A stretch of 64,000 nt of DNA from Paenibacillus sp. LS1 (GCF_026013365.1 NZ_JAPDOE010000011.1:1-64000); one strand, 5' to 3'. Shown: positions 8,394 through 17,693, numbered from the stretch's first letter. Made by a program: numbers and translations. Notes: a model not told the origin generated them from the letters alone.

Positions 8394-8879
8394 ATGTCAC
8401 TGCAAGTCGCTGTAATTATGGGCAGCAAGTCGGATTGGGAAACGATGAAGCATGCGTGCGAGGTTCTGGATGAACTGGAGATTGGTTATGAGAAAAAGGT
8501 TGTCTCAGCCCATCGTACACCGGATTTGATGTTCGAATACGCAGAGCAGGCGATTGATCGAGGATTCAAGGTGATCATTGCAGGCGCAGGCGGGGCAGCA
8601 CATCTACCAGGTATGGTTGCAGCCAAAACGATGCTTCCAGTCATTGGCGTTCCGGTTCAGTCCAAAGCATTGAACGGTCTCGATTCCTTGTTGTCCATTG
8701 TTCAGATGCCCGGTGGAATTCCCGTCGCAACTGTGGCGATTGGCAAAGCAGGAGCAACGAATGCAGGATTGCTCGCAGCTCAGATGATCGGTGCTTTTGA
8801 CCCGGATGTCCAACGTCGTTCTGAAGCTCGCAGAGAGCGCATCAAACAAGAAGTACTTGAAAGCAGTGAAGAACTATGA
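8394..8879 (+). CDS. purE: N5-carboxyaminoimidazole ribonucleotide mutase
   Basis: A class I PurE of 161 residues. It converts N5-CAIR to CAIR in de novo purine synthesis and works with PurK, which follows. The diagnostic motifs are present: VIMGSKSDWETM at the start, SAHRTPD near residue 40 and AGAGGAAHLPGM near residue 70. The ATG at 8394 is chosen because it gives the standard family N-terminus (MSLQVAVIMG). The GGGAG site (8377-8381) is 12 bases away, and the TTG at 8382 would leave no spacing. It is the first gene of the riboswitch-controlled operon, and its stop overlaps the purK start (ATGA). Confidence 0.95.
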   Translation: MSLQVAVIMGSKSDWETMKHACEVLDELEIGYEKKVVSAHRTPDLMFEYAEQAIDRGFKVIIAGAGGAAHLPGMVAAKTMLPVIGVPVQSKALNGLDSLLSIVQMPGGIPVATVAIGKAGATNAGLLAAQMIGAFDPDVQRRSEARRERIKQEVLESSEEL

Positions 8880-10078
8880 GTAGTACAGGGAATCAATCCG
8901 GTACGGCAGGAGAAGTACAGCATGTCCTGCTGCCCGGGAAGACAACCATCGGCATTCTTGGAGGCGGACAGCTCGGACGTATGATGACGCTCGCAGGAAC
9001 GGCAATGGGGTATCGCTTTGTTACCCTTGATCCCGCTCCGGATGCACCCTGTGGTCAAGTTGCTCGTCAGATTGAAGCAGGATATGACGATGCCAAAGCT
9101 GCACTTGAACTGGCTCGGCAATGCGATGTCATCACGTATGAGTTCGAAAATGTGGATGCAGAAGTCGCTGCGTTGCTCGAACGGGAGTCCTACGTTCCAC
9201 AGGGAAGTGCATTATTGTACACCACACAACATCGGTTGCGTGAAAAACGGGCGATTGAAGCCGCCGGAGTGAGAGTCGCGCCTTATCGGGAAATCACGAG
9301 TGTGGATACGATGCTTGCTGCTGTAAGCGAACTTGGAGTGCCCTGCGTACTGAAGACGGTGACTGGAGGCTACGATGGCAAAGGCCAGCGCGTAATTCGA
9401 GAAACGAGTGAGGCAGTTGCCGCATATGAAGAACTTGCAGCTACAGGTGCGGAACTGGTGTTGGAACAATTCATCAAGTTCGAATGCGAGATATCGGTCG
9501 TTGTAGCGCGTAGTACAAATGGGGAGATCAAGACGTTCCCGCCAGCGGAGAACATTCATGTGAATAACATTTTACATGCGTCAATCGTACCGGCTAGAGT
9601 TGCTGCAGACATCCAGATTGAAGCGCAAAAGCTGGCAGCAGCGGTGGCAGAATCAATGAAGGCTGTTGGGTTGCTTGCTGTGGAACTGTTTGTAGCGGCG
9701 GATGGAAGACTGTACGTCAACGAACTGGCACCAAGACCACATAATTCCGGTCACTATACGATGGAAGCTTGTGCGACTTCTCAGTTCGAACAACATATTC
9801 GTGCCATCTGCGGGTTACCACTTGGGGACACTTCGTTATTGAGTCCGGTTGTTATGGTCAATGTGCTTGGAGAGCATCTGGAAGGCATTATCGCAAGAAC
9901 AGGGCAACCTGATGCTGAAGCGATAGAGCTCGGTGTGATTCCCAAGCTTCATATATATGGTAAAACCGAAGCAAAAACAGGACGTAAGATGGGGCATGTG
10001 AATCTGCTCTGTCAGGATGTTGAAGAAGGATTGCAATGGATTGAACAAACTAACCTCTGGAGGAATACAAATTCATGA
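8876..10078 (+). CDS. purK: N5-carboxyaminoimidazole ribonucleotide synthase
   Basis: A 400-residue ATP-grasp enzyme that uses ATP and bicarbonate to turn AIR into N5-CAIR. The N-terminal nucleotide fold reads TIGILGGGQLGRMM. The ATP-grasp core shows VLKTVTGGYDGKGQ, then LEQFIKFECEISVV and the metal/ATP segment NELAPRPHNSGHYT. About 20 residues precede the first motif, slightly longer than usual. The start overlaps the purE stop by ATGA, and the end overlaps purB in the same way, so translation of purE, purK and purB is probably coupled. Confidence 0.95.
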   Translation: MSSTGNQSGTAGEVQHVLLPGKTTIGILGGGQLGRMMTLAGTAMGYRFVTLDPAPDAPCGQVARQIEAGYDDAKAALELARQCDVITYEFENVDAEVAALLERESYVPQGSALLYTTQHRLREKRAIEAAGVRVAPYREITSVDTMLAAVSELGVPCVLKTVTGGYDGKGQRVIRETSEAVAAYEELAATGAELVLEQFIKFECEISVVVARSTNGEIKTFPPAENIHVNNILHASIVPARVAADIQIEAQKLAAAVAESMKAVGLLAVELFVAADGRLYVNELAPRPHNSGHYTMEACATSQFEQHIRAICGLPLGDTSLLSPVVMVNVLGEHLEGIIARTGQPDAEAIELGVIPKLHIYGKTEAKTGRKMGHVNLLCQDVEEGLQWIEQTNLWRNTNS

Positions 10079-11373
10079 TTGAACGTTATAGCAGACCCGA
10101 AATGAGAGCCATCTGGACCGAGGAAAACAAATTCCAATCGTGGCTGGAAGTTGAAATTTGTGCATGTGAGGCGTGGGCGGAACTGGGTGTAATCCCTAAG
10201 GAAGAAGCAGCATTGCTTCGTCAGAACGCATCTTTTGACATCGACCGCATCTATGAGATTGAACAGGAAACACGTCATGACGTTATCGCATTTACACGTA
10301 CAGTATCTGAGAGTCTGGGTGCGGAGCGGAAATGGGTGCACTACGGACTGACTTCCACAGATGTCGTGGATACGGCTCTGGGATATGTATTGCGTCAAGC
10401 GAATGAGATTCTGGAAAAAGATATCGTGAATTTCATTGAAATTCTTCGCGAAAAAGCACTGGCTTATCAGCACACACCAATGATGGGACGTACGCACGGG
10501 GTACATGCAGAGCCAACGACTTTTGGACTGAAAATGGCGTTGTGGCATGAAGAGATGAAACGGAACCTGGAGCGTTTCCGTCATGCAGCAGACAATGTAC
10601 AATACGGCAAAATCTCAGGCGCAGTAGGAACGTACGCGAACATCGATCCGTTTGTCGAAGAGTTTGTCTGCGAGAAGCTGGGCACGAAACCTGCGCCGAT
10701 CTCGACTCAAACCTTGCAACGTGACCGTCATGCGGAATATATGGCTACACTGGCGTTGATCGCAACGTCCCTGGACAAGTTTGCTACAGAGGTACGTGCA
10801 CTACAGAAGAGTGAATTCCGTGAAGTGGAAGAAGCTTTTGCTAAAGGTCAAAAAGGATCTTCCGCGATGCCGCACAAGCGTAACCCAATCGGTAGTGAAA
10901 ACATCTCCGGTCTGTCCCGCGTTATTCGCGGACATATGGTATCGGCATACGAGAACGTAACGCTTTGGCATGAACGCGACATCTCGCACTCTTCCGTAGA
11001 ACGTATCATTCTTCCGGATGCAACGATGCTACTGAACTACATGCTGAACCGTTTTGGTAACATCGTGAAGAACCTGACGGTATTCCCTGAAAACATGAAA
11101 CGCAACATGGAGCGCACCTACGGGGTACCATTCTCCGGTCGCATCATGACAAAGCTGATCGACAAAGGCTTCAGCCGCGAACAAGCATACGATACCGTTC
11201 AACCACGTGCGATGCAAGCATGGGAAGAACAACGTCAGTTCCAGGATATCGTGAAATCCACACCGGAAATCACGGAAGTACTGAATGAAGAAGAAATCGC
11301 AGATGCGTTCAACCCGTCATGGCACCTGAAGCACGTAGACACGATCTTCAAAAAGCTCGGCTTGAACGATTAA
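10075..11373 (+). CDS. purB: Adenylosuccinate lyase
   Basis: A 432-residue fumarase/aspartase-superfamily lyase. It releases fumarate from SAICAR in the IMP pathway and from adenylosuccinate in AMP synthesis. The superfamily signature with the catalytic serine loop, GSSAMPHKRNPIGSENI, is intact near residue 263. The histidine segments RHDVIAF, HYGLTSTDVVD and GRTHGVHAEP are also present. A good site (CTCTGGAGGAA) in the 3' end of purK precedes the ATG. The length equals that of Bacillus PurB. A 235-base spacer containing a structured repeat separates it from purC. Confidence 0.97.
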   Translation: MIERYSRPEMRAIWTEENKFQSWLEVEICACEAWAELGVIPKEEAALLRQNASFDIDRIYEIEQETRHDVIAFTRTVSESLGAERKWVHYGLTSTDVVDTALGYVLRQANEILEKDIVNFIEILREKALAYQHTPMMGRTHGVHAEPTTFGLKMALWHEEMKRNLERFRHAADNVQYGKISGAVGTYANIDPFVEEFVCEKLGTKPAPISTQTLQRDRHAEYMATLALIATSLDKFATEVRALQKSEFREVEEAFAKGQKGSSAMPHKRNPIGSENISGLSRVIRGHMVSAYENVTLWHERDISHSSVERIILPDATMLLNYMLNRFGNIVKNLTVFPENMKRNMERTYGVPFSGRIMTKLIDKGFSREQAYDTVQPRAMQAWEEQRQFQDIVKSTPEITEVLNEEEIADAFNPSWHLKHVDTIFKKLGLND

Positions 11374-11428
11374 TATATAACTCCCATAAGGCTATAGCAC
11401 AGAATGATGGACTAGCAGGGAACGCAGA

Positions 11429-11545
11429 GGACAGAAATAAGCTGAAGAAGCGAAGCGGTCGCCTTTATCCCCGGATTTTCACTTTGCAAAAGTGGAATCA
11501 AAAAATCTGGGGATAACAGCGATCAGAAGATTGTTCTGTCATCGG
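11429..11545 (+). repeat. Structured interspersed repeat, copy A (purB-purC spacer)
   Basis: An imperfect three-stem element. The outer stem is GACAGAA (11430-11436) with TTCTGTC (11534-11540). Next comes the small hairpin GCGAAGCGGTCGC. The central stem TTATCCCC (11465-11472) pairs with GGGGATAA (11509-11516) and is capped by CACTTT/AAAGTG. It shares with copies B and C the order of small hairpin, CCTTT, CCCCGG-TTTT, AAAA-CTGGGGA, ACA and GCGAT. The 5' flank TGGACTAGC is also found before copy B. Confidence 0.8.
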
Positions 11546-11608
11546 AGTGGAGTCCGCACCATCAGGATTCTGACCTTAGCCTTACATCTCCTGAAAGAAG
11601 GTGAGCCC

Positions 11609-12484
11609 ATGGCACTGTCCACTGCGGCAGATCTCGTTAAAGCACCTCTGTTATATAAAGGAAAAGTACGTGAATTGTACGATCTGGGTGAACATTTTCT
11701 GATCGTGGTAACTGACCGTATCTCGGCATTTGATTACGTGCTGGACCCGGCAGTTCCTGAGAAAGGAAACGTACTGAATAAACTCAGCAGTTTCTGGTTT
11801 GAACTGACAGGTGACATGATGGAGAACCACGTCGTTCATACCGATGTGAATCAACTGGGTGATATCATCACAGACCCTGAATTACTCAAAGACCGGATCA
11901 TGGTAACTCGCAAAGCGGAACGCATTGATATTGAGTGTGTTGTACGTGGATACATCACGGGTGGTGGATGGAGACAATATGAGACAAGCGGTGAAGTGAA
12001 CGGGATCAAGTTGCCTGATGGACTTCGCAAGAACGCTAAGCTCGAAGTTCCCATTTTCACCCCGGCAGCAAAAAACGATGTTGGTCATGATGAAGACATC
12101 CCAATGGATCGCATGAAAGAACTGGTGGGAGACGCACTCGCAGTTGAACTTCAGGAAAAAAGTTTGCGCCTGTACGAATTCGCCCGTGACTATTGCGATC
12201 AGCGTGGCATCATTCTGGCAGACTGCAAATTCGAGTTCGGCATCGTGGATGGAAAGGTCATCCTGATTGACGAAATTTTCACCCCAGATGCTTCACGCTT
12301 CTGGGCCAAAGAGAATTATGAACTCGACATCGAGATCGACAGCATGGATAAAGAGCCAGTGCGCACCTATCTCGCCGGAACCGATTGGGACAAGAACAGC
12401 AAACCCGATCCACTCCCGCAAGCGGTAGTAGAAGCAACAACCGCAAGATACGTCGATATTTATAACCGTTTAACGGCACAATAA
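11609..12484 (+). CDS. purC: SAICAR synthetase
   Basis: Phosphoribosylaminoimidazole-succinocarboxamide synthase, 291 residues. It joins aspartate to CAIR with ATP. The enzyme is of the longer type (about 290-300 residues, as in yeast Ade1) rather than the 240-residue Bacillus subtilis form. Motifs include YKGKVRELYDLG at the start, VVTDRISAFDYVL, VECV-type VRGYITGGGW and the C-terminal LIDEIFTPDASRFW. The ATG at 11609 is taken because GAAAGAAGGTGAG lies directly in front. The reading frame is open for 39 more codons upstream, but that stretch is the tail of the spacer and is not protein-like. Confidence 0.95.
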   Translation: MALSTAADLVKAPLLYKGKVRELYDLGEHFLIVVTDRISAFDYVLDPAVPEKGNVLNKLSSFWFELTGDMMENHVVHTDVNQLGDIITDPELLKDRIMVTRKAERIDIECVVRGYITGGGWRQYETSGEVNGIKLPDGLRKNAKLEVPIFTPAAKNDVGHDEDIPMDRMKELVGDALAVELQEKSLRLYEFARDYCDQRGIILADCKFEFGIVDGKVILIDEIFTPDASRFWAKENYELDIEIDSMDKEPVRTYLAGTDWDKNSKPDPLPQAVVEATTARYVDIYNRLTAQ

Positions 12485-12582
12485 ATTTAATTGTTTTCAC
12501 GTAATGGTTAGTCTAGACCATTACACACCGTGCAACGTAAAAGGTTTAGGCTTTTAAAAAAAACGTCGCATGGACTAGCGGA

Positions 12583-12705
12583 GGGGCGGAATTGTTCTTA
12601 AAGGAGCGAAGCGTTCGCCTTTGTCCCCGGGTTTTGACCGCACAGCGGGCCAAAACAATCAAAAAACCTGGGGACAACAAGCGATCGGAAAGAACAATCC
12701 GCCCC
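12583..12705 (+). repeat. Structured interspersed repeat, copy B (purC-purS spacer)
   Basis: The most regular copy. The outer stem of 16 pairs joins GGGGCGGA + TTGTTCTT (12583-12599, one bulged A) to AAGAACAATCCGCCCC (12690-12705). Inside are the hairpin AAAGG-GCGAA-GCG-TTCGC-CTTT and a long arm GTCCCCGGGTTTTG whose far strand ends CCTGGGGAC (12667-12675). The G+C-rich outer stem differs from that of copy A, but pairing is kept. Confidence 0.85.
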
Positions 12706-12781
12706 GGAGCAAGCTCCACACCCCATTTTTAACAGCATAAAGCATTTATCCCGTTCATTACTGAGGAGGAACATAAGGATC

Positions 12782-13027
12782 ATGATCAAAGCAACCGTAT
12801 ATGTCACTATTAAGCAAAGCGTACTCGACCCGCAAGGCGTAGCTGTTCAAGGAGCCCTGCATTCCATGGGATTCAACGAAGTGGAAAGTGTACGGATCGG
12901 TAAAGTCATGGAATTGAACCTGGATACAACAGATCGTGCGGAAGCGGAGAAACGACTGAAAGTCATGTGTGAGAAGCTGCTGGCCAACACCGTTGTTGAA
13001 GATTACCGCTACGAATTGGAGGGTTAA
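12782..13027 (+). CDS. purS: FGAM synthetase subunit PurS
   Basis: An 81-residue small subunit of formylglycinamidine ribonucleotide synthetase. It bridges PurQ and small-type PurL so that ammonia passes from glutaminase to synthetase. The typical beginning IKATVYVTIKQSVLDPQG and the middle segment VRIGKVMELNLD are present. A strong GAGGAGGAAC ribosome site stands before the ATG. PurS, purQ and purL are tightly packed, consistent with a 2:1:1-type complex known in Bacillus. Confidence 0.96.
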   Translation: MIKATVYVTIKQSVLDPQGVAVQGALHSMGFNEVESVRIGKVMELNLDTTDRAEAEKRLKVMCEKLLANTVVEDYRYELEG

Positions 13028-13031
13028 TCTC

Positions 13032-13721
13032 ATGAAATTTGCAGTTCTTGTGTTCCCTGGCTCCAACTGCGACATCGACTGTTACAAGGCAGTAGAAGAT
13101 GCGATTGGACAAGAGGTTGATTATGTATGGCACACGGCTACAGATCTTTCGGCTTATGATTGTATTTTAGTTCCAGGTGGTTTCTCTTATGGTGACTACC
13201 TGCGCTGCGGAGCGATTTCCCGCTTTGCACCGGTAATGCACGAGGTAGCGAAAGCTGCTGAACAAGGTAAATATATTTTGGGTATTTGCAACGGATTCCA
13301 GATCCTGACCGAAGCAGGATTGCTTCCAGGTGCATTGATCCGTAACACTTCCCTGAAATTCCGTTGTCACGATACGGTATTGAAAGTGGCGAATGCAGAT
13401 ACGCCATTTACACGTGACTATGCACCCGGCGAAGAGATTATTATCCCGATTGCTCACGGTGAAGGCAATTATTATTGCGACGAGAAGACGCTCGCGAGTC
13501 TGCAAGCGAACAACCAGATCGTATTCACGTATGGCAACAACCCGAACGGTTCCCTGGGTGATATCGCGGGAGTCTGTAACGAGGGTGGGAACGTGGTCGG
13601 CATGATGCCGCATCCAGAGCGTGCAGTGGACTCACTGCTAGGTTCGGAAGACGGCAAACGTATGTTTACATCTATTTTGAAAGCATGGAGGGATCGGCAT
13701 GACGCAGCAGCTATCCGCTAA
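13032..13721 (+). CDS. purQ: FGAM synthetase glutaminase subunit PurQ
   Basis: A 229-residue class I glutamine amidotransferase that supplies ammonia to PurL for the FGAR to FGAM step. The nucleophile Cys lies in GICNGFQIL and the oxyanion region in VPGGFSYGDYLR. The catalytic His-x-Glu is in MPHPERAVD near the C-terminus. The ATG at 13032 gives the family start MKFAVLVFPGSNCD, four bases after purS; the GGAGGG at the end of purS serves as ribosome site. The last 23 bases overlap the start of purL. Confidence 0.96.
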   Translation: MKFAVLVFPGSNCDIDCYKAVEDAIGQEVDYVWHTATDLSAYDCILVPGGFSYGDYLRCGAISRFAPVMHEVAKAAEQGKYILGICNGFQILTEAGLLPGALIRNTSLKFRCHDTVLKVANADTPFTRDYAPGEEIIIPIAHGEGNYYCDEKTLASLQANNQIVFTYGNNPNGSLGDIAGVCNEGGNVVGMMPHPERAVDSLLGSEDGKRMFTSILKAWRDRHDAAAIR

Positions 13722-15942
13722 GGAACCGACAGCAGAACAGGTCGCAGAACATAAACTTTACGCACAAATGGGCGTATCTGACAGCGAGTATGCGCTGATC
13801 TGTGAGTTCATGGGGCGCAAGCCAAACTACACCGAAATTGGTGTGTTCAGTGTAATGTGGTCCGAGCACTGTGCTTATAAAAACTCCAAGCCATTGCTGC
13901 GCCGTTTCCCAACCACTGGACCACGTGTCCTGATGGGACCTGGTGAAGGTGCCGGTATCGTGGATATCGGTGATAACCAGGCCGTGGTATTCAAAATTGA
14001 AAGCCATAACCATCCTTCCGCAGTTGAGCCTTATCAAGGTGCGGCAACAGGTGTGGGCGGCATTATCCGTGATATTTTCTCCATGGGTGCAAGACCGGTA
14101 GCAATACTGAACTCCCTTCGTTTCGGCAAGCTGGAGAGCGATCGCGTTAAATATTTGTTCGAACATGTTGTATCGGGTATTGCCGGATACGGTAACTGTA
14201 TCGGTATTCCTACCGTTGGTGGCGAAGTGATGTTTGATGAGAGCTACGAAGGCAATCCGCTGGTTAACGCCATGTGTGTGGGTCTGATTGATCATGACAA
14301 GATCCAGCGCGGTGTAGCTAAAGGTGTAGGTAACCCGGTTTACTATGTGGGCCCGCCAACAGGCCGTGACGGTATTCATGGAGCAACCTTTGCATCGGTT
14401 GAACTGACGGAAGAATCCGAGTCCCAACGGACAGCCGTTCAGGTCGGTGACCCGTTTATGGAGAAACTCGTGATGGAATCTTGTCTGGAATTGATCGACA
14501 CGGGCATCGTGCTCGGAATTCAGGATATGGGTGCTGCGGGTCTGACATGTTCGAGTGCAGAGATGGCAAGTAAAGCGGGTAATGGTCTGGAATTGTATCT
14601 GGATCAGGTACCACAGCGTGAAGAAGGCATGACGCCTTACGAGATGATGTTGTCTGAGTCCCAGGAACGGATGTTGTTCGTGGTTGAGCCGAAGGATGAG
14701 GCGCAGGCGATGGAAATCTTTGAACGTTGGGGCGTAATCTGTGCCAAAGTCGGTAAAGTAACGGATGACGGTCGTCTGAAATTGATCCACCATGGCGAAG
14801 TGGTTGGAGATATGCCAGTAACGGCATTAGTTGACGAATGTCCAGTGTATGACAAGCCTTCTTCTGTACCTGCATATTACGAGCAAAGTGCTTCCATCGA
14901 CACGCTTCGTTACGACGAAGTGTCGGATCTCGGCGGAGCGCTGAAACAAGTGCTGGCTTCACCAACAGTAGCAAGTAAAAAATGGATTTATGACCAATAC
15001 GACTACATGGTGCGTACAAGCACTGCCGTTCGTCCAGGTTCGGATGCAGCCGTAGTTACGATTCGTGGCACACGCAAAGGTCTCGCGATGACAACGGACT
15101 GTAATGGACGTTATGTGTACCTTGATCCTGAAGTTGGTGGACGGATTGCCGTAAGTGAAGCAGCGCGTAACATTGTATGTTCCGGTGCTGAGCCGCTGGC
15201 GATTACGGACAACCTGAACTTCGGTAACCCGGAGAAACCGGATATTTTCTGGCAAATGGAGAAAGCAGTAGACGGTATGGCAGAAGCTTGCCGTGTGCTG
15301 GATACGCCGGTCATCGGTGGTAACGTAAGTTTGTACAACGAAAACGCCAAAGGCTCCATCTATCCAACGCCAGTTGTCGGTATGGTAGGTCTCGTTCATG
15401 ATACGGATCATATCACGACACAAGCATTCAAGTCCGAAGGTGATGTTATCATCCTCCTCGGTGAAACAAAAGCTGAACTGGGCGGCAGTGAGTTGCAATA
15501 CGCGGTTCATGGTCAGACGGAAGGTCGTCCACCAGAGCTGAATTTGCAAACGGAAAAAGCGTTGCTCAGCACGGTGTTGGAAGCAATTCAATCCGGTCTT
15601 GTTCGCTCTGCACATGACTTGTCTGAAGGCGGCTTGGCTGTTGCACTCGCAGAGTCTTGTATCAGTGGTAACGTAGGAGCACAGGTGAATGTGGAGACTG
15701 CATTGCGTGCAGATCACGCCCTATTCAGTGAGAGCCAATCCCGTATCTTGTTGTCGGCTACGCCAGAGCAAGCGGGTAAACTTGAAGCATTTGTACGTGA
15801 GCGTGGTGTACCTGTAGCTGTGATTGGACGTGTAGAAGGAAGTAACCTGACGATTGAATTGAACGGAACATCAGCCGTGAGCGAACCTGTAGGAGGTTTG
15901 GCTCAGGTCTGGGAGGATGCGATTCCATGTCTCATGAACTGA
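13699..15942 (+). CDS. purL: FGAM synthetase catalytic subunit PurL (small type)
   Basis: A 747-residue synthetase that aminates FGAR with ATP. It is the short PurL that depends on separate PurS and PurQ, about 550 residues shorter than the fused Gram-negative enzyme. Two duplicated AIRS-like halves are visible. The first begins at MWSEHCAYKNSKPLL and contains KIESHNHPSAVEPYQGAATG; the second contains IGGNVSLYNE and RSAHDLSEGGLAVAL. The start overlaps purQ by 23 bases, with GCATGGAGG as ribosome site. The end overlaps purF by 16 bases, so expression of the three genes is likely coupled. Confidence 0.96.
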   Translation: MTQQLSAKEPTAEQVAEHKLYAQMGVSDSEYALICEFMGRKPNYTEIGVFSVMWSEHCAYKNSKPLLRRFPTTGPRVLMGPGEGAGIVDIGDNQAVVFKIESHNHPSAVEPYQGAATGVGGIIRDIFSMGARPVAILNSLRFGKLESDRVKYLFEHVVSGIAGYGNCIGIPTVGGEVMFDESYEGNPLVNAMCVGLIDHDKIQRGVAKGVGNPVYYVGPPTGRDGIHGATFASVELTEESESQRTAVQVGDPFMEKLVMESCLELIDTGIVLGIQDMGAAGLTCSSAEMASKAGNGLELYLDQVPQREEGMTPYEMMLSESQERMLFVVEPKDEAQAMEIFERWGVICAKVGKVTDDGRLKLIHHGEVVGDMPVTALVDECPVYDKPSSVPAYYEQSASIDTLRYDEVSDLGGALKQVLASPTVASKKWIYDQYDYMVRTSTAVRPGSDAAVVTIRGTRKGLAMTTDCNGRYVYLDPEVGGRIAVSEAARNIVCSGAEPLAITDNLNFGNPEKPDIFWQMEKAVDGMAEACRVLDTPVIGGNVSLYNENAKGSIYPTPVVGMVGLVHDTDHITTQAFKSEGDVIILLGETKAELGGSELQYAVHGQTEGRPPELNLQTEKALLSTVLEAIQSGLVRSAHDLSEGGLAVALAESCISGNVGAQVNVETALRADHALFSESQSRILLSATPEQAGKLEAFVRERGVPVAVIGRVEGSNLTIELNGTSAVSEPVGGLAQVWEDAIPCLMN

Positions 15943-17405
15943 CGACAGGACCGTTGTGGACAGGCGATTATTATAATGAAGGGTCCGGCAAGGAAGGACT
16001 CGACAAATTGAAAGAAGAATGCGGTGTGTTCGGGGTGTTCAGACACCCTGACGCGGCTTCGCTCTCCTATTATGGACTGCATGCGCTGCAACATCGGGGC
16101 GAAGAAAGTGCAGGCATGTGTGTGAGTGATGGCACTCAGTTTAACTATCATCGCGGCATGGGTCTGGTGAAGGAAGTGTTCACCAAAGACCTGATGCAGA
16201 CGTTGACCGGGGATATCTCCATTGGACATGTCCGGTATTCAACAAGTGGTGACAGTAAACTGACGAACGCACAGCCATTGGTATTCAAATACCGTGATGG
16301 CGATTTGGCAGTAGCAACCAACGGAAACATTGTGAATGCACCAACGATCCGGCGCGAGCTGGAGCAGAGCGGTTCCATTTTCCAAACAACAAGTGATACC
16401 GAGGTTATTGCGCATCTAATTGCGCGATCCTCCAAAGGGCTTGTGGAAGCGGCAAAAGAGGCATTCCAGCGCATTGTGGGCGGTTATGCGTTTCTGATCA
16501 TGACCAATGACAAGCTGCTCGTGGCTTCCGATCCACACGGACTTCGTCCGCTCACGATGGGTAAGCTGGGAGATGCGTATCTGTTTGCATCCGAGACGTG
16601 TGCACTGGAAACGATCGGCGCAGAGTTGATTCGTGATATCGAGCCGGGTGAATTGCTTGTGCTGGATGCAGATGGTCTGCACGAGGATCGCTTTGATCAC
16701 CACAAACACCGCAAGGCATTATGCGCGATGGAATATATATATTTTGCTCGTCCGGATAGTGATATGAATGGTACAAACCAGCATGCGGCCCGTAAACGGA
16801 TGGGAAGCCGGATGGCGATTGAGTCGTTTGTGGATGCGGACTTGGTTACGGGGGTACCAGATTCCAGCATCTCGGCAGCAATTGGATACGCTGAACAGAC
16901 AGGTATTCCGTATGAGATGGGTATGATCAAGAATAAATACACCGGACGTACGTTTATCCAGCCAAGCCAGGAATTGCGGGAGCAAGGCGTGAAGATGAAG
17001 CTGAGCGCTGTGCGTCGCGTTGTGGAAGGCAAACGTGTGGTTATGATTGACGACTCCATCGTACGGGGAACAACCTCCCGTCGGATCGTGAACATGCTGC
17101 GTGATGCAGGAGCAACCGAAGTCCATGTGCGCATTACATCACCACCTTTCAAAAATCCGTGTTTCTACGGTATTGATACGCCTGACAGCCGTGAATTAAT
17201 TGCTTCACAGTTGTCGGTGGAAGAAATTTGCCGTGAAATTAATGCGGACTCCCTGGAGTTCCTCAGTCCCGATGGACTGATTGCATCGATTCAGGGAGAT
17301 AATCAGGATGACCCTAAAGGCGGACTATGTCTCGCATGTTTTGATCATGATTACCCAACCCGCCTCGACTTTGGTGGCGAAGAAAAATTCGGCTGTAGCT
17401 GTTAG
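15927..17405 (+). CDS. purF: Amidophosphoribosyltransferase
   Basis: Glutamine PRPP amidotransferase, 492 residues, the committed step of purine synthesis. The N-terminal nucleophile Cys32 in LKEECGVFGVF must be exposed by removal of a propeptide. That propeptide is about 31 residues here, against 11 in Bacillus subtilis. The Ntn glutaminase half contains GHVRYSTSG and HPxGLRPL-type residues. The PRPP loop VVMIDDSIVRGTTSRRI marks the transferase half. The C-terminal CLACF suggests the iron-sulfur cluster form found in Bacillus. A later start is possible but has no better ribosome site. Confidence 0.95.
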   Translation: MSHELTTGPLWTGDYYNEGSGKEGLDKLKEECGVFGVFRHPDAASLSYYGLHALQHRGEESAGMCVSDGTQFNYHRGMGLVKEVFTKDLMQTLTGDISIGHVRYSTSGDSKLTNAQPLVFKYRDGDLAVATNGNIVNAPTIRRELEQSGSIFQTTSDTEVIAHLIARSSKGLVEAAKEAFQRIVGGYAFLIMTNDKLLVASDPHGLRPLTMGKLGDAYLFASETCALETIGAELIRDIEPGELLVLDADGLHEDRFDHHKHRKALCAMEYIYFARPDSDMNGTNQHAARKRMGSRMAIESFVDADLVTGVPDSSISAAIGYAEQTGIPYEMGMIKNKYTGRTFIQPSQELREQGVKMKLSAVRRVVEGKRVVMIDDSIVRGTTSRRIVNMLRDAGATEVHVRITSPPFKNPCFYGIDTPDSRELIASQLSVEEICREINADSLEFLSPDGLIASIQGDNQDDPKGGLCLACFDHDYPTRLDFGGEEKFGCSC

Positions 17406-17693
17406 TTGTAAAGCCCCGCTTTGCGGAGCAACAGGGGCTAGGCAGCCAAGCGAAGCAGCTGCCCAGCGGGCTTGCCCGCAGCGTAGCTGAGCGGGGTTCG
17501 CCGACACATGGGTTGCAGCCAACGGAATCGGCGAACAATCCCGCGTATCACGCACGAATCAACCATAGCAAGATCACACCAGCCACCTCTGCACCGCTTT
17601 TTTGGCGGGTGTCCAGAGGGCCTGCCAAGGTCCTATGGGGTCCTCCCGGGCGGGAGGATTTAGGTGGGGCGAAAAAAAAGGAGATGATTCCAC
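17406..17693 (+). other. Hairpin-rich purF-purM spacer
   Basis: A 288-base gap without a gene that holds a chain of hairpins. AGCCCC/GGGGCT lies at about 17412-17440. GGCAGC/GCTGCC (17441-17463) and GCGGG-CTTG-CCCGC (17466-17479) follow. GTTCGCCGA (17496-17504) pairs with TCGGCGAAC (17528-17536), extended by an outer GCGGG/CCCGC. TCCTCCC-GGGC-GGGAGGA (17641-17658) stands just before the purM ribosome site. None has a T run, so they are not ordinary terminators. They may set mRNA processing or stability between purF and purM, or be remnants of a repeat; the role is unknown. Confidence 0.6.

Noticed and set aside
11492..11608. An upstream extension of purC by 39 codons
   Set aside because: It covers the tail of repeat copy A and the spacer. 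The strong ribosome site and the family N-terminus place the start at 11609.
13711..14793. A 360-codon open frame on the minus strand inside purL
   Set aside because: It is fully antisense to purL, has no family motif or ribosome site, and arises from the codon bias of the real gene. The same applies to the long minus-strand frame inside purH (19760-20890) and others.
17406..17693. The hairpins after purF as intrinsic terminators
   Set aside because: None is followed by a T run, and the downstream purM lies in the same operon without a visible promoter.
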